Of a DNA stretch of 64,000 nucleotides, positions 1 through 9,001 are shown piece after piece (the stretch's first letter is position 1; each line of letters opens with the position of its first letter). The stretch is taken from positions 1,240,001 through 1,304,000 of the forward strand of contig CBDBDZ010000014.1 in NCBI GenBank assembly GCA_965204215.1, written 5' to 3'. Position numbers and translations under genes: made by a program. This DNA comes from CBDBDZ01 sp965204215. GTDB taxonomy: Bacteria > Pseudomonadota > Gammaproteobacteria > Pseudomonadales > GM7GCV1. The notes below the pieces were generated by a model. It made no database searches and was not told the origin of the DNA. It saw only the letters and a program-made list of their open reading frames with translations.

Positions 1-3
1 TAA

Positions 4-244
4 CCTAGATTCCGTAGTTGAACCTGGAATTTACAGTTATTTTCAGGAAATAATGCAAGGCATGGCTTGCAGGTAATGGTTGTAGCCCTTACCAAAAGCC
101 ATAACGCAGCAGTGTGAACTGAAAAGGGCTGTAAAGCCAGGTAGCGGTTTGTAATTCACTTATGAAGTGAATCGAAGAATAAGCGTTTATCAATAACATT
201 CAAACTCTTAGAAGTGAAATTAGCGTTCAACTGCGGAATCTAGG
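4..244. repeat. MITE-2 copy 1 (about 241 bp)
   Basis: Nearly identical to 33974-34215, with one base deleted near 211. It begins CCTAGATTCCG and ends CGGAATCTAGG, giving an imperfect terminal inverted repeat of about 20 bp. TTTAA follows the right end (245-249) and TAA precedes the left end at the window edge, consistent with a 5-bp TTTAA target duplication. It holds no credible gene. The ends resemble the inverted repeats known for ISEcp1 (IS1380 family), so mobilisation in trans by such a transposase is an inference. Confidence 0.85.
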
Positions 245-398
245 TTTAATGGTACTGTCGGATTAAAATAAAGATTTATGAGGGTAGGTACAATGAATAT
301 TTATATAAGTTCAGAAGGTATAAAATATTTTTATTAATTATAGTTATCATTATTTTGAACAATAATGTCCTTGCTGTAAAATACGTGTCCCTTTAAGA

Positions 399-468
399 CC
401 AGATTATGTATTAGAAACTTAACTACGCCCAAAAATGATTTCGAAAACATCAGCTGGCTTATATAATA
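399..468 (+). repeat. MITE-1 left-half remnant overlapping the gltB start
   Basis: This stretch aligns with the left half of the MITE-1 consensus: CCAGATTATG at 399, then ATTAGAAAC, CCCAAAAATG, and the segment encoding the first dozen residues of GltB. The right half is missing. The ATG at 435 is the ATG present at the same place in complete copies such as 6369-6542. The remnant therefore contributes the 5' untranslated region, the start codon and the beginning of the coding sequence of gltB. Confidence 0.8.
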
Positions 469-3400
469 CTGAAGAATTTAAAGACAACTGTGGTTTTGGG
501 CTGATAGCCCATATTCATGGAGAAGCAAGTCATCGTTTATTGGAAACAGCTATTGAAGCCTTAACTTGCATGACGCATAGAGGAGGAATAGCAGCAGATG
601 GAAAAACAGGGGATGGGTGTGGGTTACTAATGCAAAAGCCCGACAGTTTTTTACGTACTATTGCTCGTGAACTTAATATTGATTTGAGGAAAGACTACGC
701 AGTTGGTTCCATTATGCTGTCTTTAGATGATCAGGAACGAGCCTTGCAAAAATCCATTATTGAACAGGTTATTAACGATTTGGGTATTGCATTGTTGGGT
801 TGGCGTGAAGTGCCTGTAAATCCAGATTGTTTAGGCTCTATTGCAGCTAAATCATTACCCCATTTTGAGCATTTATTTATCAGCAATAATGCTATTTCAC
901 TGGAACAGTTCAAGGCTCAGCTATTCGTGTTACGGCGTAAAATAGAGCGCAAGGCTATTGACAGTAGCGTTAAAGAGTCTCTTTATATTACCAGTTTATC
1001 AACAGGGACTATCGTTTACAAAGGGTTAATGATGCCAGCAGATTTGCCTAATTTCTTTCTGGACCTGGCTGATGAACGACTGGAAACAGCAATTTGTGTA
1101 TTTCACCAGCGTTTTTCTACCAATACTTTACCTAAATGGCAATTGGCTCAGCCTTTTAGAATGTTGGCACACAACGGGGAAATTAACACAATTGTAGGCA
1201 ATCGCAATTGGTCTGTTGGGCGTACCAATGCCATGAGCTCAGATCATATTAATCACTCAATTTATTCGATTGATGAAATAACACCAATTGTCAACCACCA
1301 TGGTTCAGACTCATCCAGTCTTGATAATATGTTGGAATACATGGCCGTTGGAGGAGTAAATATGCACCGTGCCATACGTATGTTGGTGCCGCCAGCGTGG
1401 AAAAATATTCCTTCAATTAGCGCCACTCGCAAAGCTTTTTACGAATATAACGCCATGTATATGGAACCTTGGGATGGACCTGCTGGCTTGGTAATGTCTG
1501 ATGGGCGTTATGCAGTTTGTACTTTGGACAGAAATGGCTTGCGACCATCGCGTTGGGTGCAAACTAATGACGATTTTATTACAGTAGCGTCAGAAGTAGG
1601 TGTCTATAGCTACCATCCTAAAGATGTTATTGCCAAGGGCAGGCTAGGACCCGGAGACATTCTTTCAATCGACACTGAGCTGGGTATTGTTCGCAATACT
1701 GAGGAAATTGATAACTGGTTGAGCAGACAAAAACCCTATACTGATTGGATTAAAAACAATTCACAGCGCATAAAAGGGCAAATGGATGATTTGGAAAAAC
1801 ATAACATCATGGATAAATTTGCATTAAGACGTATTCTTAAGCAATTTTTGGTAACTCAAGAAGAATATGTGCAAATAATAGCGCCCATGGCAGAAATGGG
1901 TCAGGAGGCAACGGGCTCAATGGGAGATGATATTCCTATGGCAGTATTATCGCGTCAAAATCGCTCACCATATGATTATTTCAGGCAACAATTCGCGCAG
2001 GTAACCAACCCACCGATTGATCCACTTCGTGAATCACTTGTCATGTCATTGGAAACCATGTTCGGTGCAGAAATGAATATGTTCAGGGAAGATACAGAAA
2101 TACCTCAACGCATTATCATAAACAGTCCGGTATTGTCGCAAGCCAAATACCAGGAGCTATTGTCACTTGAGTCGAGTCAACAACTCAATATTGTCAAACT
2201 GGAGTTAAATTACAATCCCGGGCAATATCATTTAAAATCGTATATTGAGCATTTGTGTGACAAGGCTATAGAAGCTGTCAGTAATGATTCGCGCATTTTA
2301 GTGCTATCGGATAAAAACATCAGTAAAAATAGCATACCAGCTCATGCTCTCTTTGCATTAGGAGCTATTCACCAGCGTTTAATTGATGAAGGATTGCGCT
2401 TTAAAACCAATATTATTGTGGAAACGGCAACGGCGAGAGACCCTCACCACTTTGCTTGTTTGCTGGGTTATGGAGCAACAGCTGTATTGCCTTATTTAAG
2501 CTATCAAATCATTGATAATTTAATAGAAAGTAACGAACTTTCTGTATCACAAGCAGTTGCACTGATTAATTACCGCAAGGCCATTAACAAAGGTCTTTTG
2601 AAAATCCTGTCGAAAATGGGGATTTCAACCATTGCCTCCTACCGGGGAGCACAATTATTTGAAGCCATTGGTATTAATGAAGAAGTTATGAGCCTATGCT
2701 TTAAAGCAACGGTCAGTAGAATTAAAGGTGCCAGCTTTGAAGACTTTGAATTGCAGTTTAAAGCATTGCATAAAGAAGCATGGATGGATCGAAAAGACAT
2801 TGCACCAGGTGGTTTACTAAAGTATGTTCACGGTCAGGAATACCATGCTTATAACCCCGATGTGGTATTTGCTATGCATGATGCGGTGCAACAATCAAGC
2901 TATCATTCATGGAAGCACTATGCGCAATTAGTCAATAAGAGACCAGTAGCAACATTGCGTGATTTGCTTAAAGTTAAACTAGCGGCAAAACCATTGCCCA
3001 TGGAGCAGGTTGAATCCATAGAGGCTATTATTAAACGCTTTGATTCTGCAGGTATGTCGCTGGGAGCATTATCTCCAGAAGCGCATGAAGCATTGGCTGA
3101 GGCAATGAATACATTAAAAGGGAGGTCAAATTCCGGGGAAGGAGGCGAGGATCCAGCACGCTACGGAACCGCTAAAAATTCAGCAATTAAGCAGGTCGCA
3201 TCAGGTCGCTTTGGTGTTACTGCACATTATTTAAGTAGTGCCAAAGTCATACAGATTAAAATGGCCCAAGGTGCTAAACCTGGGGAAGGAGGACAGTTGC
3301 CTGGGGGTAAAGTCAACGCTTTGATTGCTTCCTTACGTTACTCAGTACCTGGAGTGACCTTAATTTCGCCACCGCCTCACCACGATATATACTCTATCGA

Positions 3401-4931
3401 AGATTTAGCTCAATTAATTTTTGACCTTAAACAGGTTAACCCAAGAGCGCTTATTTCAGTTAAATTGGTAGCAAGACCAGGAGTAGGAACCATCGCCACT
3501 GGGGTTGCCAAAGCCTATGCCGATTTAATTACCATATCTGGCTATGATGGTGGCACGGCTGCCAGCCCATTAACCTCCATTCGTTATGCAGGTTCACCGT
3601 GGGAATTAGGCCTGTCTGAAACACATCAAATGTTGTGCGCTAATGACTTGCGAGATAAAGTCAGAGTGCAAACCGATGGAGGCTTAAAGTCAGGATTGGA
3701 TGTTATCAAAGCTGCGATACTGGGAGCAGAGAGTTTTGGTTTTGGAACAGGGCCAATGATAGCCCTGGGTTGTAAATACCTTCGAATTTGTCATTTAAAT
3801 AACTGTGCAACAGGTGTGGCAACTCAAAATGAAGAATTGCGGTTAGAGCACTACAAAGGAACAGTGCAAATGGCAATTAACTATTTTACCTATATGGCAA
3901 CAGAAACAAGAGAATGGTTGTCGCTATTAGGTGTGCCATCGTTACAGGACCTGATTGGGCGAGTGGATTTATTAGAAGCCATGGAAAACGTAATGGACGG
4001 AAAATTAACACCCAAACAGCAAGCGGTTGATTTAAGTGCGGTGATTCATACCGATGAACTGTTAGCATCCAAGCCTCAATATTGTCAGGTGGAATCTAAT
4101 GAACCCTTTGATAAAGCAGTGTTAGGAACTAAAATTTTGCTAGATGCACAACCTTGCATTGAACAGGGCAAGCCCGCTAGTTTAAGTTACACAATTACCA
4201 ATTGTGACCGTTCCATTGGTGCAAGTTTGTCTGGTGAAATCGCTTTTAACCGTGGGGCTAGAGGTATGCTGGACAGCCCTATCGAAATTAAGTTCAAAGG
4301 TATAGCTGGTCAAAGTTTTGGCGTTTGGAATGCACCAGGGCTAATACTTAGTTTAGAAGGAGATGCCAATGACTATGTGGGTAAAGGAATGTCGGGTGGT
4401 CGTATTACCGTTACGCCTGACCGTGAAAGTAAACTTATTTCACGCGAAACCAATATCATTGGCAACACTTGTTTATACGGGGCTACTGGCGGTGTTCTTT
4501 ATGCAGTAGGGAGAGCGGGAGAACGTTTTGCTGTTCGCAACTCAGGTGCTATGGCTGTTATTGAAGGAGCAGGAGCCCATTGTTGTGAATATATGACAGG
4601 CGGTATTGTGGTTGTATTAGGTTCAGTTGGTGTAAATTTTGGTGCAGGCATGACAGGAGGTGTTGCCTATGTGTATGATAAAGAGAAGACCTTCCCGGAT
4701 AATTTCAATTCCGAGTTAATTGAAATTCGCCGTATTAGTACAGAGGCACATGAAAGTTATAATAATCATTTATGCAAAATGTTGGATGAGTATATTCAGC
4801 ATACGCAAAGTAAATGGGGCGCTGAATTATTAAACAATATTGATGATTATATTGGTGACTTTTGGTTAGTAACGCCCAAAGCAGCAAATATATCAACCTT
4901 ACTGAAGCAAACCATTGCCCAATCTGAATAG
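435..4931 (+). CDS. gltB: Glutamate synthase (NADPH) large subunit
   Basis: GltB transfers the glutamine amide to 2-oxoglutarate, giving two glutamates, and works with GltD. At 1498 residues it has the family length. Visible parts in order: class II glutaminase domain with nucleophile Cys19 in the CGFG context, central linker region, FMN-binding synthase domain (about 830-1200) with the 3Fe-4S ligands Cys1113, Cys1119 and Cys1124, and the glycine-rich C-terminal beta-helix (about 1240-1450). The nucleophile must become N-terminal after propeptide cleavage. Here the propeptide is only 18 residues, and the first 12 are encoded by MITE-1 sequence. No other ATG, GTG or TTG codon lies in frame between 435 and the Cys19 codon, so the start is well fixed. 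gltD follows after 8 bp. Confidence 0.97.
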   Translation: MISKTSAGLYNTEEFKDNCGFGLIAHIHGEASHRLLETAIEALTCMTHRGGIAADGKTGDGCGLLMQKPDSFLRTIARELNIDLRKDYAVGSIMLSLDDQERALQKSIIEQVINDLGIALLGWREVPVNPDCLGSIAAKSLPHFEHLFISNNAISLEQFKAQLFVLRRKIERKAIDSSVKESLYITSLSTGTIVYKGLMMPADLPNFFLDLADERLETAICVFHQRFSTNTLPKWQLAQPFRMLAHNGEINTIVGNRNWSVGRTNAMSSDHINHSIYSIDEITPIVNHHGSDSSSLDNMLEYMAVGGVNMHRAIRMLVPPAWKNIPSISATRKAFYEYNAMYMEPWDGPAGLVMSDGRYAVCTLDRNGLRPSRWVQTNDDFITVASEVGVYSYHPKDVIAKGRLGPGDILSIDTELGIVRNTEEIDNWLSRQKPYTDWIKNNSQRIKGQMDDLEKHNIMDKFALRRILKQFLVTQEEYVQIIAPMAEMGQEATGSMGDDIPMAVLSRQNRSPYDYFRQQFAQVTNPPIDPLRESLVMSLETMFGAEMNMFREDTEIPQRIIINSPVLSQAKYQELLSLESSQQLNIVKLELNYNPGQYHLKSYIEHLCDKAIEAVSNDSRILVLSDKNISKNSIPAHALFALGAIHQRLIDEGLRFKTNIIVETATARDPHHFACLLGYGATAVLPYLSYQIIDNLIESNELSVSQAVALINYRKAINKGLLKILSKMGISTIASYRGAQLFEAIGINEEVMSLCFKATVSRIKGASFEDFELQFKALHKEAWMDRKDIAPGGLLKYVHGQEYHAYNPDVVFAMHDAVQQSSYHSWKHYAQLVNKRPVATLRDLLKVKLAAKPLPMEQVESIEAIIKRFDSAGMSLGALSPEAHEALAEAMNTLKGRSNSGEGGEDPARYGTAKNSAIKQVASGRFGVTAHYLSSAKVIQIKMAQGAKPGEGGQLPGGKVNALIASLRYSVPGVTLISPPPHHDIYSIEDLAQLIFDLKQVNPRALISVKLVARPGVGTIATGVAKAYADLITISGYDGGTAASPLTSIRYAGSPWELGLSETHQMLCANDLRDKVRVQTDGGLKSGLDVIKAAILGAESFGFGTGPMIALGCKYLRICHLNNCATGVATQNEELRLEHYKGTVQMAINYFTYMATETREWLSLLGVPSLQDLIGRVDLLEAMENVMDGKLTPKQQAVDLSAVIHTDELLASKPQYCQVESNEPFDKAVLGTKILLDAQPCIEQGKPASLSYTITNCDRSIGASLSGEIAFNRGARGMLDSPIEIKFKGIAGQSFGVWNAPGLILSLEGDANDYVGKGMSGGRITVTPDRESKLISRETNIIGNTCLYGATGGVLYAVGRAGERFAVRNSGAMAVIEGAGAHCCEYMTGGIVVVLGSVGVNFGAGMTGGVAYVYDKEKTFPDNFNSELIEIRRISTEAHESYNNHLCKMLDEYIQHTQSKWGAELLNNIDDYIGDFWLVTPKAANISTLLKQTIAQSE

Positions 4932-4939
4932 TAAATCTT

Positions 4940-6367
4940 ATGAAACCCATTAAGAACGATTTTCAATTTTTAGATGTCGGACGCAGTTCGCCCACGCTTA
5001 TTCCTGTTTTCGAACGCCGTGAGAGTTTTGTAGAAATATACAATCCATTTACGGATAGCGCTGCATCGTCCCAGGCACATCGCTGTTTAGACTGCGGTAA
5101 CCCGTATTGCGAATGGAAGTGTCCAGTTCATAATTATATTCCTAATTGGTTAAAACTGGCACGTGAAGGAAACATATTAGAAGCTGTTGAATTATGTCAT
5201 CAAACCAACTCATTACCAGAGGTATGTGGCCGCATTTGCCCGCAAGATCGGTTGTGTGAAGGTGCTTGTACTCTAAATGATGGTTTCGGCGCAGTAACGA
5301 TTGGTAATATTGAAAAATATATTACCGACAAAGCCCTTAATGAACTCAATTGGAAACCGAATTTGGATCATGTCATTAAAACTGATAAAAAAGTTGCCAT
5401 TGTTGGCGCAGGTCCAGCCGGGCTTGCTTGTGCCGATGTTTTGGTACGCAATGGAGTAACCTCGGTAGTGTTTGATAAATACCCGGAAATTGGTGGTTTA
5501 TTAACTTTTGGTATTCCTCCTTTTAAATTAGAAAAAGAAGTCATGGTACGTCGTCGCAACATTTTTGAAGGTATGGGTGTAGAATTTCAATTAGGCGTTG
5601 AAATTAGCAATGAAGGTTCTCATAGTTTTGAAAGCCTGTTACGGCAGTATGATGCCGTATTTTTAGCCATGGGTACTTATAAACCCATGTCTGGAAATTT
5701 TCCAGGTGAAAATAGCAAAGGTGTTTACGCAGCTTTGCCGTTTTTAGTATCTAATATTAACAGGTTATTGGGCTATGAAAAAAGTACGGATGATTATATC
5801 AGTATGCAAAATAAAACTGTGGTAGTTCTTGGCGGTGGTGACACGGCAATGGATTGTGTTAGAACTTCCATAAGGCAGGGGGCCAGTAAAGTTATTTGCG
5901 CTTATCGGCGTGACCGCGAGAATATGCCGGGCTCTAAAACAGAAGTGAAAAATGCTCAAGAAGAAGGAGTTGAATTCGATTTTAACTGTCAACCAGTAGA
6001 AATTATTGGTGATAAAGATAGTATTATTGGTATTAAAATGATACGAACTGAGTTAGGTGAAGCAGATAGTAGTGGTAGAAGGCGAGCGCAAATTATAGAA
6101 GGCAGCGACTATATTATCAAAACCGATGCGGTGATAATGGCATTTGGTTTCCAACCGAACCCACCCCAGTGGTTCCCTGACTACAATATTAGCTTAACTG
6201 ATTGGGGTACAGTTGTTGCTAAAGAACAGCAGGACTATCCTTTTCAGACTACCAATGAAAAAGTCTTTGCAGGTGGCGATATGGTAAGGGGTTCCGATTT
6301 AGTGGTAACGGCAATTTGGGAAGGGCGAGAAGCCGCAAAAGGCATTTTGGATTATTTAGAGGTATAA
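4940..6367 (+). CDS. gltD: Glutamate synthase small subunit
   Basis: GltD takes electrons from NADPH through FAD and 4Fe-4S clusters to GltB. The 475-residue protein has an N-terminal cysteine cluster (CLDCGNPYCEWKCP, then CGRICPQDRLCEGAC), an FAD Rossmann motif GAGPAG near residue 155, an NADPH motif VVLGGGDTAMD near 297 and the C-terminal FAD motif AGGDMVRGSDLV. It starts 8 bp after gltB and is presumably co-transcribed. The TAA stop lies inside the target-site duplication of the following MITE-1 copy, so the insertion landed on the stop codon without altering the protein. Confidence 0.97.
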   Translation: MKPIKNDFQFLDVGRSSPTLIPVFERRESFVEIYNPFTDSAASSQAHRCLDCGNPYCEWKCPVHNYIPNWLKLAREGNILEAVELCHQTNSLPEVCGRICPQDRLCEGACTLNDGFGAVTIGNIEKYITDKALNELNWKPNLDHVIKTDKKVAIVGAGPAGLACADVLVRNGVTSVVFDKYPEIGGLLTFGIPPFKLEKEVMVRRRNIFEGMGVEFQLGVEISNEGSHSFESLLRQYDAVFLAMGTYKPMSGNFPGENSKGVYAALPFLVSNINRLLGYEKSTDDYISMQNKTVVVLGGGDTAMDCVRTSIRQGASKVICAYRRDRENMPGSKTEVKNAQEEGVEFDFNCQPVEIIGDKDSIIGIKMIRTELGEADSSGRRRAQIIEGSDYIIKTDAVIMAFGFQPNPPQWFPDYNISLTDWGTVVAKEQQDYPFQTTNEKVFAGGDMVRGSDLVVTAIWEGREAAKGILDYLEV

Positions 6368-6368
6368 T

Positions 6369-6542
6369 CCCAAATTATGCATTAGAAACCTACTACACCC
6401 AAAAATGACTTCAAAAACATCAGCTTGCTCGAAAAATAATACTCACCATAGCCCTGCTATGCTTTCGCTTATTTTTCTTGCGCGAGCTACTGTTTTTATT
6501 GGCATTTTTGCTTTCGTTACAGTTTCTAATGCATAATTTGGG
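6369..6542 (+). repeat. Complete MITE-1 copy (174 bp)
   Basis: Reference copy of the family. The ends pair as inverted repeats of about 22 bp, and a perfect 5-bp duplication ATAAT flanks it (6364-6368 and 6543-6547). The left half and the reverse complement of the right half are also similar throughout, so the whole unit folds back around a central CATAGC/GCTATG hairpin. It contains a 43-codon open frame (6405-6536) with a hydrophobic second half, also intact in the copy at 47514-47687. It separates gltD from cysE. Confidence 0.93.
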
Positions 6543-6554
6543 ATAATTCAATAC

Positions 6555-7376
6555 ATGTCAATTACTAATGATCACCAGGCTGTTTGGGCACAATTGCTTG
6601 AACAGGCAGAAATACTACAACAAAGTGAACCTTTACTGGAAGAATGGGTAAAATCTATTTTTGAAAAAGATTTTGCGTATGCCCTGGCGTTGATTTTGGC
6701 AACACGTCTTGGCACTAAACGCTTGAGCAGTCAGGCATGGATAGAGATATTAGTCCCTTTTTTTAACAGCAATAAAGGTATAGATCCAATCGGCATTAAT
6801 GTATCATCAAACTTTCAACCACCTGAAATTAATCAGGTTATTATTAAAGATTTAAAAGCTGCTATAGACCGAGACCCAGCCTCTCAATCACTTATTCAAG
6901 CTTTATTGTTTTCAAAAGGTTATCATGCGCTTTGCGCCTATAGAGCGATGCACAATTTATGGCATGAAGGCCGCAAGTCGCTATCACACTATTTACAAAG
7001 CCGTGTCTCTAAAGTATTTTCTATTGATATTCATCCAGAAGCAGTAATAGGTTCAGGCATATTTATTGACCACGGTTCAGGCCTGGTCATTGGAGCTACC
7101 GCTGTTGTAGAAGACAATGTATCGCTAATGCAACAAGTCACATTAGGTGGAACGGGAAAAGACAGTGAAGACAGACACCCTAAAGTGCGCAATCATGCAC
7201 TAATAGGTCCAGGCACTCAAGTACTGGGAAATATCGAAGTAGGGGAATGCTCTATGGTGCACCCAGCCTCAGTCGTTTTAAAGTCTGTGTTGCCGCGTAC
7301 CTGTGTTGCAGGCGTTCCTGCTCAAATTGTGAGTGATTGCGAGCACTCGCATCCATCAACCATAATGAGTTGGTAA
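6555..7376 (+). CDS. cysE: Serine O-acetyltransferase
   Basis: CysE makes O-acetylserine from serine and acetyl-CoA, the first committed step of cysteine synthesis. The 273 residues match the E. coli enzyme in length. The N-terminal half is the alpha-helical SATase domain. The C-terminal half is a left-handed beta-helix of hexapeptide repeats, containing the stretch FIDHGSGLVIGATAVVEDN and the LGGTGK loop. It starts 12 bp after a complete MITE-1, so its translation signals lie at the element's edge. It is not obviously co-functional with gltBD. Confidence 0.95.
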   Translation: MSITNDHQAVWAQLLEQAEILQQSEPLLEEWVKSIFEKDFAYALALILATRLGTKRLSSQAWIEILVPFFNSNKGIDPIGINVSSNFQPPEINQVIIKDLKAAIDRDPASQSLIQALLFSKGYHALCAYRAMHNLWHEGRKSLSHYLQSRVSKVFSIDIHPEAVIGSGIFIDHGSGLVIGATAVVEDNVSLMQQVTLGGTGKDSEDRHPKVRNHALIGPGTQVLGNIEVGECSMVHPASVVLKSVLPRTCVAGVPAQIVSDCEHSHPSTIMSW

Positions 7377-7388
7377 GATGTCGTTTAT

Positions 7389-7410
7389 CCCGGATTATGC
7401 ATAATTTGGG
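7389..7410. repeat. Minimal MITE-1 derivative: two fused ends (22 bp)
   Basis: The sequence runs CCCGGATTATG directly into CATAATTTGGG, the left and right tips of MITE-1 joined with no interior. The right end and flank match the right end of the copy at 6369-6542 over about 20 bp. The flanks TTTAT and ATAAT do not match. It looks like an internal deletion product or a hybrid of two copies. It lies between the convergent cysE and flavin oxidoreductase genes. Confidence 0.7.
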
Positions 7411-7421
7411 ATAATCTGGTT

Positions 7422-8750
7422 TTATACTGTATCTCCCGGGCATAGATAGCTGGGTTTTATTTGCTCACCCCTGTTTTTAACAAACTCTTTTTGTTGCTTC
7501 ATTAATTGTCTGGTGGCTTGAAAAGGCGTTATTTTGTCATCAGGCTTACCCGTTTTACCCAGTGCATCTAATTGGGCATAGTACCAGTATTGAACGCCAA
7601 AAGAGCCAATGGTTCTGAACAGTTTTATGTTATTAATAATGGATAGCCAAGGTGGAAAAAACGCTAAAGTTGATTCGTAGCGTGGTAATGTTTTCGTACC
7701 TGCTAACAGTTGTTTGGGGGCATCGGTTTGTACGCACATGGGACGAGCTATACCAATAACATCTGCAGCCCTGTTTTTAATGGCTAATTCCATAACTTCT
7801 TTACTGCGAAAACCGCCCGTTACCATAAGAGGGATGGATATTTTGTCCTGCATGGCTTTAGCAAAATCTACAAAATAAGCTTCTCTTAATGCTGTTGAAT
7901 GTGCAACATTTTGTTCTTCTACAGCTTCTATTCCTTCTAGTCCTAATAATTTGGGCTGCTCATAAGTGCCGCCTGATATTTCAATCAGGTCGACACTGGC
8001 CTGTTCCAGCCATACAACAACCTGCAAGCTGTCTTCAAATGCAAAGCCGCCTTTTTGAAAATCGGCACTATTTAATTTAACGGCTATTGGAAATTTAGCT
8101 CCGACAGCTTTGCGAATGTTTCTGACTATCTCTAATAGCAGTCTTGCCCGGTTTTCTAAACTGCCGCCATATTTGTCAATACGCAAATTGCTTCTTGGAC
8201 TTAGAAATTCTGATAGCAAATAACCGTGTGCAGAGTGAATTTGTATGCCAGTAAAACCTGTTTGTTGACAAGCTTTGGCGCAAATGACAAATTGCTGAAT
8301 GATTTGTTGTATTTCATCTTTGGTTAATGCGATAGGCTGGCCAAATTGCCCTCCTGGTATAGCTAACTTGACTGCTGAAGGTGCTTTGGGACTGGGATTA
8401 ATTATTTTTTGAGTTTGTCTGCCGGCATGATTGATTTGAGCCCAAAAATGGTTGCCATTGCGAGTAGCGGCTTTTGTCCAACTGATAAGCGCGTGGTTCA
8501 TAACATCATCTGGTTCACAATCAATGACTACATTACCAGGTCGTTCAAGGTGATTGGCATCAATAATAATATTGCCAGATAACAGTAAGCCAGCACCGCC
8601 GTCGCTCCATAGACCATATAGCTGTTGAAGTGCTTCGGTTGGTACACCTTGTAATGTTGCTAACCCTTCGGTCATGGCTGCTTTGGCAATACGATTGGGC
8701 AGTACAGCACCGCAAGGTAAGGTTAACGGCTGGTTAAGAGTGTCAGGCAT
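7422..8750 (-). CDS. NADH:flavin oxidoreductase (Old Yellow Enzyme family)
   Basis: A 442-residue TIM-barrel flavoenzyme of the OYE / 2,4-dienoyl-CoA reductase N-domain type. Diagnostic stretches are LPNRIAKAAMTEG near the N-terminus, the QINHAGRQT loop and the HSAHGYLLSEFLSPRSN motif with the catalytic-region histidines, followed by RIDKYGGSLENRARLLLEIV. There is no second FAD/NADH domain, so it is a single-domain member. These enzymes reduce activated C=C bonds with FMN and NAD(P)H; the substrate cannot be told. It is convergent with cysE and has no operon partner. Downstream of its stop lies only the 22-bp MITE-1 derivative. Confidence 0.88.
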   Translation of the reverse strand: MPDTLNQPLTLPCGAVLPNRIAKAAMTEGLATLQGVPTEALQQLYGLWSDGGAGLLLSGNIIIDANHLERPGNVVIDCEPDDVMNHALISWTKAATRNGNHFWAQINHAGRQTQKIINPSPKAPSAVKLAIPGGQFGQPIALTKDEIQQIIQQFVICAKACQQTGFTGIQIHSAHGYLLSEFLSPRSNLRIDKYGGSLENRARLLLEIVRNIRKAVGAKFPIAVKLNSADFQKGGFAFEDSLQVVVWLEQASVDLIEISGGTYEQPKLLGLEGIEAVEEQNVAHSTALREAYFVDFAKAMQDKISIPLMVTGGFRSKEVMELAIKNRAADVIGIARPMCVQTDAPKQLLAGTKTLPRYESTLAFFPPWLSIINNIKLFRTIGSFGVQYWYYAQLDALGKTGKPDDKITPFQATRQLMKQQKEFVKNRGEQIKPSYLCPGDTV

Positions 8751-8758
8751 AGTCTGAG

Positions 8759-8869
8759 TTAAAATGATGGGTTAATTATACGCTTGATTAGCACTGCTGC
8801 CAACAACCCCATTAACAATACTAGCGGTAGGCTTCCATCACCGCTACTGCTTGCAGGTTCTGAACCTGT
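8759..8869 (-). pseudogene. Remnant of a GlyGly-CTERM protein C-terminus
   Basis: Read on the minus strand, this stretch encodes a Ser/Gly-rich segment (SSSGDGSLP), a hydrophobic helix (LVLLMGLLAAVLI) and a basic end (KR), then a TAA stop at 8759. This is the architecture of the GlyGly-CTERM sorting signal and closely matches the tail of the metalloprotease at 10990-14685, including the DNA. No upstream coding region is attached; the frame runs into the decamer repeat at 8871. It is probably the surviving end of a second family member or a duplicated tail. Confidence 0.7.
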
Positions 8870-8870
8870 A

Positions 8871-8920
8871 CAAATCTGCATAAATCTGCATAAATCTGCA
8901 TAAATCTGCATAAATCTTCA
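8871..8920. repeat. Tandem 10-bp repeat, five units
   Basis: Five head-to-tail units of the type TAAATCTGCA; the first and last units vary at one or two positions. The 10-bp period is close to one helical turn, so the A-rich parts lie on one face of the DNA. It sits about 80 bp upstream of the small secreted protein gene. It could be a bent or protein-binding upstream element, or simple slippage. It is not a CRISPR because there are no spacers. Confidence 0.9.
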
Positions 8921-9001
8921 CATTTTTTGATAGACTGACCATCATATACAATTAATCGGTGATTAACTGTTATATTTAACTAATCGAGAATTGAGGTATT
9001 A

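Noticed and set aside
292..336. A 14-codon frame upstream of gltB
   Set aside because: Too short, with no supporting signals; could be a leader peptide but nothing supports it.
8871..8920. CRISPR-like array
   Set aside because: Units are adjacent with no unique spacers and only 10 bp long; it is a simple tandem repeat.
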